Source of the DNA: an uncultured Succinatimonas sp.
Lineage (GTDB): Bacteria > Pseudomonadota > Gammaproteobacteria > Enterobacterales > Succinivibrionaceae
Assembly: GCA_937880335.1 (NCBI GenBank)
Contig: CALFLJ010000095.1
Coordinates: 1-24,311 of the forward strand
Direction of reading: 5' to 3'
Length of the DNA stretch: 24,311 nt
The notes beneath the pieces were generated by a model. It made no database searches, had not been told where the DNA came from, and saw only the letters and a list, made by a program, of their open reading frames with translations. Both the position numbers and the translations under genes were made by a program. Below are positions 22,790 through 24,311 of the stretch, piece after piece. Positions within the stretch are counted from its first letter, which is position 1. Each line of letters starts with the position of its first letter.

Positions 22790-24311
22790 ATGGCTAAAGA
22801 TGTAAAAAAACTACGTTCTCAGGATTGGTTTGATAATTATGACCATATAGATAACTGCTCTTTATATCTTGAGCGTTACATGAATTATGGACTTACATCC
22901 GATGAATTAAGAACTCATCGTCCTATCATAGGAATTGCCCAAAGCGGAAGCGATTTAAATCCATGCAATCGTTATAATCTTGTTTTAGAGCAGAGAATTA
23001 AGGATGGTATCCGTGATGCAGGTGGTATACCTATGTCATTTCCTACCTATCCTTTGTTTGAAAGTGCTAAGCGACCAACTTGCGCAATTGATAGAAATTT
23101 AGCCTACATAACTTTAACTGAAATTTTGTTTAGTTATCCGTTAGACGGAGTTGTTTTAACGACGGGATGCGATAAATCAACTCCAGCTGCCATTATGGCT
23201 GCCATTACAGCAGATCTGCCTTCTATTGTTATAAATGGCGGACCCATGCTTGATGGTCATGCTGTAGATCCTAAAACAGGAGAGGAGCGATTAGTAGGAT
23301 CTGGTACGATTATCTGGCAAGCTCGGCGTATGTTAGCTGAGGGAATAATTGATAAGGATAAGTTCTTAGAGCTTGCTATGAGTTCAGCTCCATCAGTTGG
23401 ACATTGCAATACCATGGGAACAGCTTCGACCATGAATTGTATTGCTGAGGCTTTAGGATTAACACTGACAGGCAGTGCCATCATTCCTGCACCTTATAAG
23501 GAAAGAGCCCAAATGGCTTATCAAACTGGTAGGCGTATTGTGGAGATGGTGCGGGAGGATCTTAAAATTAGTAAGGTCTTGACAAAGGAATCCTTTTTTA
23601 ATGCCATAAGAACCAATACAGCCATAGGTGGATCTACTAATGCCCAAGTGCATATTACTGCTATGGCAAAACATGCCGGTATTGAAATTACGGCCTCTGA
23701 GTGGGAGGAGAACTCTCATCACTTGCCTTTGCTTGCCAATGTTCAGCCTTCAGGAAAGTATTTATGTGAAGCTTTTTATAGGGCAGGAGGTGTTCCTGCT
23801 GTTATGTCTGAGCTCTTAAAGCATAATGAGCTTTATGGGCAGGTTATGACTGTAAGTGGAAAGACCTTAGAGGAAAATCTTAAAGGCAGAGAAATCAGTA
23901 ATTCTAAAGTTATAGCTAAATTTGAAGAGCCACTAAAGAAAGATGCGGGTTTTATAGTTTTATCAGGTAATTTATTTGATTTTGCTATTATGAAAACATC
24001 AGTTATATCTGATGATTTTAGAAAGCGTTTCTTAGAGCGGAAAGGAAGCGAGGGGATTATTGAGGCTCGGGCTATTGTATTTGAGGGCTCTGAAGATTAT
24101 CACAGAAGAATTGAAGATCCTGCTTTAAATATTGATGAAAATTGTATTTTAGTTATGAGGGGAGCTGGCCCTGTTGGATGGCCTGGATCTGCTGAGGTTG
24201 TCAATATGCAGCCTCCAGCTTATTTGATTAAACAGGGCATTGAGAGTTTACCAACCTTAGGAGATGGTAGACAGTCAGGAACCTCTGACAGTCCTCCTAT
24301 ATTACATGAGT
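22790..24311 (+). CDS. IlvD/Edd family dehydratase, aldonate (pentonate/hexonate) type (3' end outside window)
   Basis: 507 codons are visible of an Fe-S dehydratase of the IlvD/Edd family, which removes water from sugar acids to give 2-keto-3-deoxy acids. Cluster cysteines are C59 (DLNPCN), C127 (TTGCDKS) and C206 (GHCNTMGTAST); K129 is the lysine often carbamylated at the metal site. IGIAQSGSDLNPCN and SFPTYPLFES place it with the L-arabinonate/D-xylonate dehydratase group rather than with IlvD proper. Relatives have about 580-600 residues, so roughly 75-90 are missing. The start ATG at 22790 has only a weak ribosome site. It would feed the aldolase encoded just before it. Confidence 0.87.
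   Translation, partial: MAKDVKKLRSQDWFDNYDHIDNCSLYLERYMNYGLTSDELRTHRPIIGIAQSGSDLNPCNRYNLVLEQRIKDGIRDAGGIPMSFPTYPLFESAKRPTCAIDRNLAYITLTEILFSYPLDGVVLTTGCDKSTPAAIMAAITADLPSIVINGGPMLDGHAVDPKTGEERLVGSGTIIWQARRMLAEGIIDKDKFLELAMSSAPSVGHCNTMGTASTMNCIAEALGLTLTGSAIIPAPYKERAQMAYQTGRRIVEMVREDLKISKVLTKESFFNAIRTNTAIGGSTNAQVHITAMAKHAGIEITASEWEENSHHLPLLANVQPSGKYLCEAFYRAGGVPAVMSELLKHNELYGQVMTVSGKTLEENLKGREISNSKVIAKFEEPLKKDAGFIVLSGNLFDFAIMKTSVISDDFRKRFLERKGSEGIIEARAIVFEGSEDYHRRIEDPALNIDENCILVMRGAGPVGWPGSAEVVNMQPPAYLIKQGIESLPTLGDGRQSGTSDSPPILHE

Noticed and set aside
23257..23819. Frames on both strands near the right end
   Set aside because: All lie inside the IlvD/Edd dehydratase, whose frame is open from 22790 to the window edge with conserved Cys motifs.
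1..24311. CRISPR arrays, tRNA or rRNA genes
   Set aside because: No regularly spaced repeats, cloverleaf with TTCRA-type T-loop, or rRNA core sequences were seen on either strand.

Overview
The window looks like chromosomal DNA of a low-GC, Gram-negative gammaproteobacterium. The evidence is a two-HRDC-type RNase D, a close relative of the Vibrio Na+/galactose symporter, two tripartite TRAP transporters with exported binding proteins, and a SprA-related metalloprotease. The AT-rich composition plus many organic-acid and sugar-acid transporters would suit the Succinivibrionaceae, but that placement is inference.

Layout. Positions 1-4940 (minus strand) hold a sugar-acid operon read as dctQ-dctM-dctP, a Gfo/Idh/MocA dehydrogenase and a TIM-barrel epimerase cut by the window edge. 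It starts at a promoter whose predicted start point lies in a perfect 29-bp palindrome (4912-4940). Positions 5306-6460 carry RNase D, followed by a stretch with strong RNA-like folding (6461-6722). The sglT symporter (6924-8573, minus) has a strong terminator and LacI-type operator-like sites upstream. The long gap 8574-10201 contains a decayed TnpB (IS200/IS605 type) and nested hairpins. Positions 10202-11911 encode an HNH nuclease with a PUA/EVE-like N-terminus and a small NAD(P)-binding protein. Then come an AEC carrier (12094-13014), an NhaC-type antiporter (13375-14949, minus), a SprA-like metalloprotease (15105-15818, minus) and a small secreted protein (16002-16232). From 16790 to the right edge runs a second operon: dctQ-dctM, a 2-hydroxyacid dehydrogenase, dctP, a sedoheptulokinase-like FGGY kinase, an HpcH/HpaI aldolase and an IlvD/Edd aldonate dehydratase (truncated).

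How the genes work together. Each TRAP operon pairs uptake of an acidic sugar with enzymes to break it down. In the right-hand operon the IlvD/Edd dehydratase would form a 2-keto-3-deoxy acid and the HpcH/HpaI aldolase would split it to pyruvate and an aldehyde; the kinase and dehydrogenase do not fit simply into that route, so the full pathway is open. The two TRAP systems are paralogous, point outward, and share a GC-rich hairpin of nearly the same sequence directly after dctP. No CRISPR array, tRNA or rRNA gene was seen.
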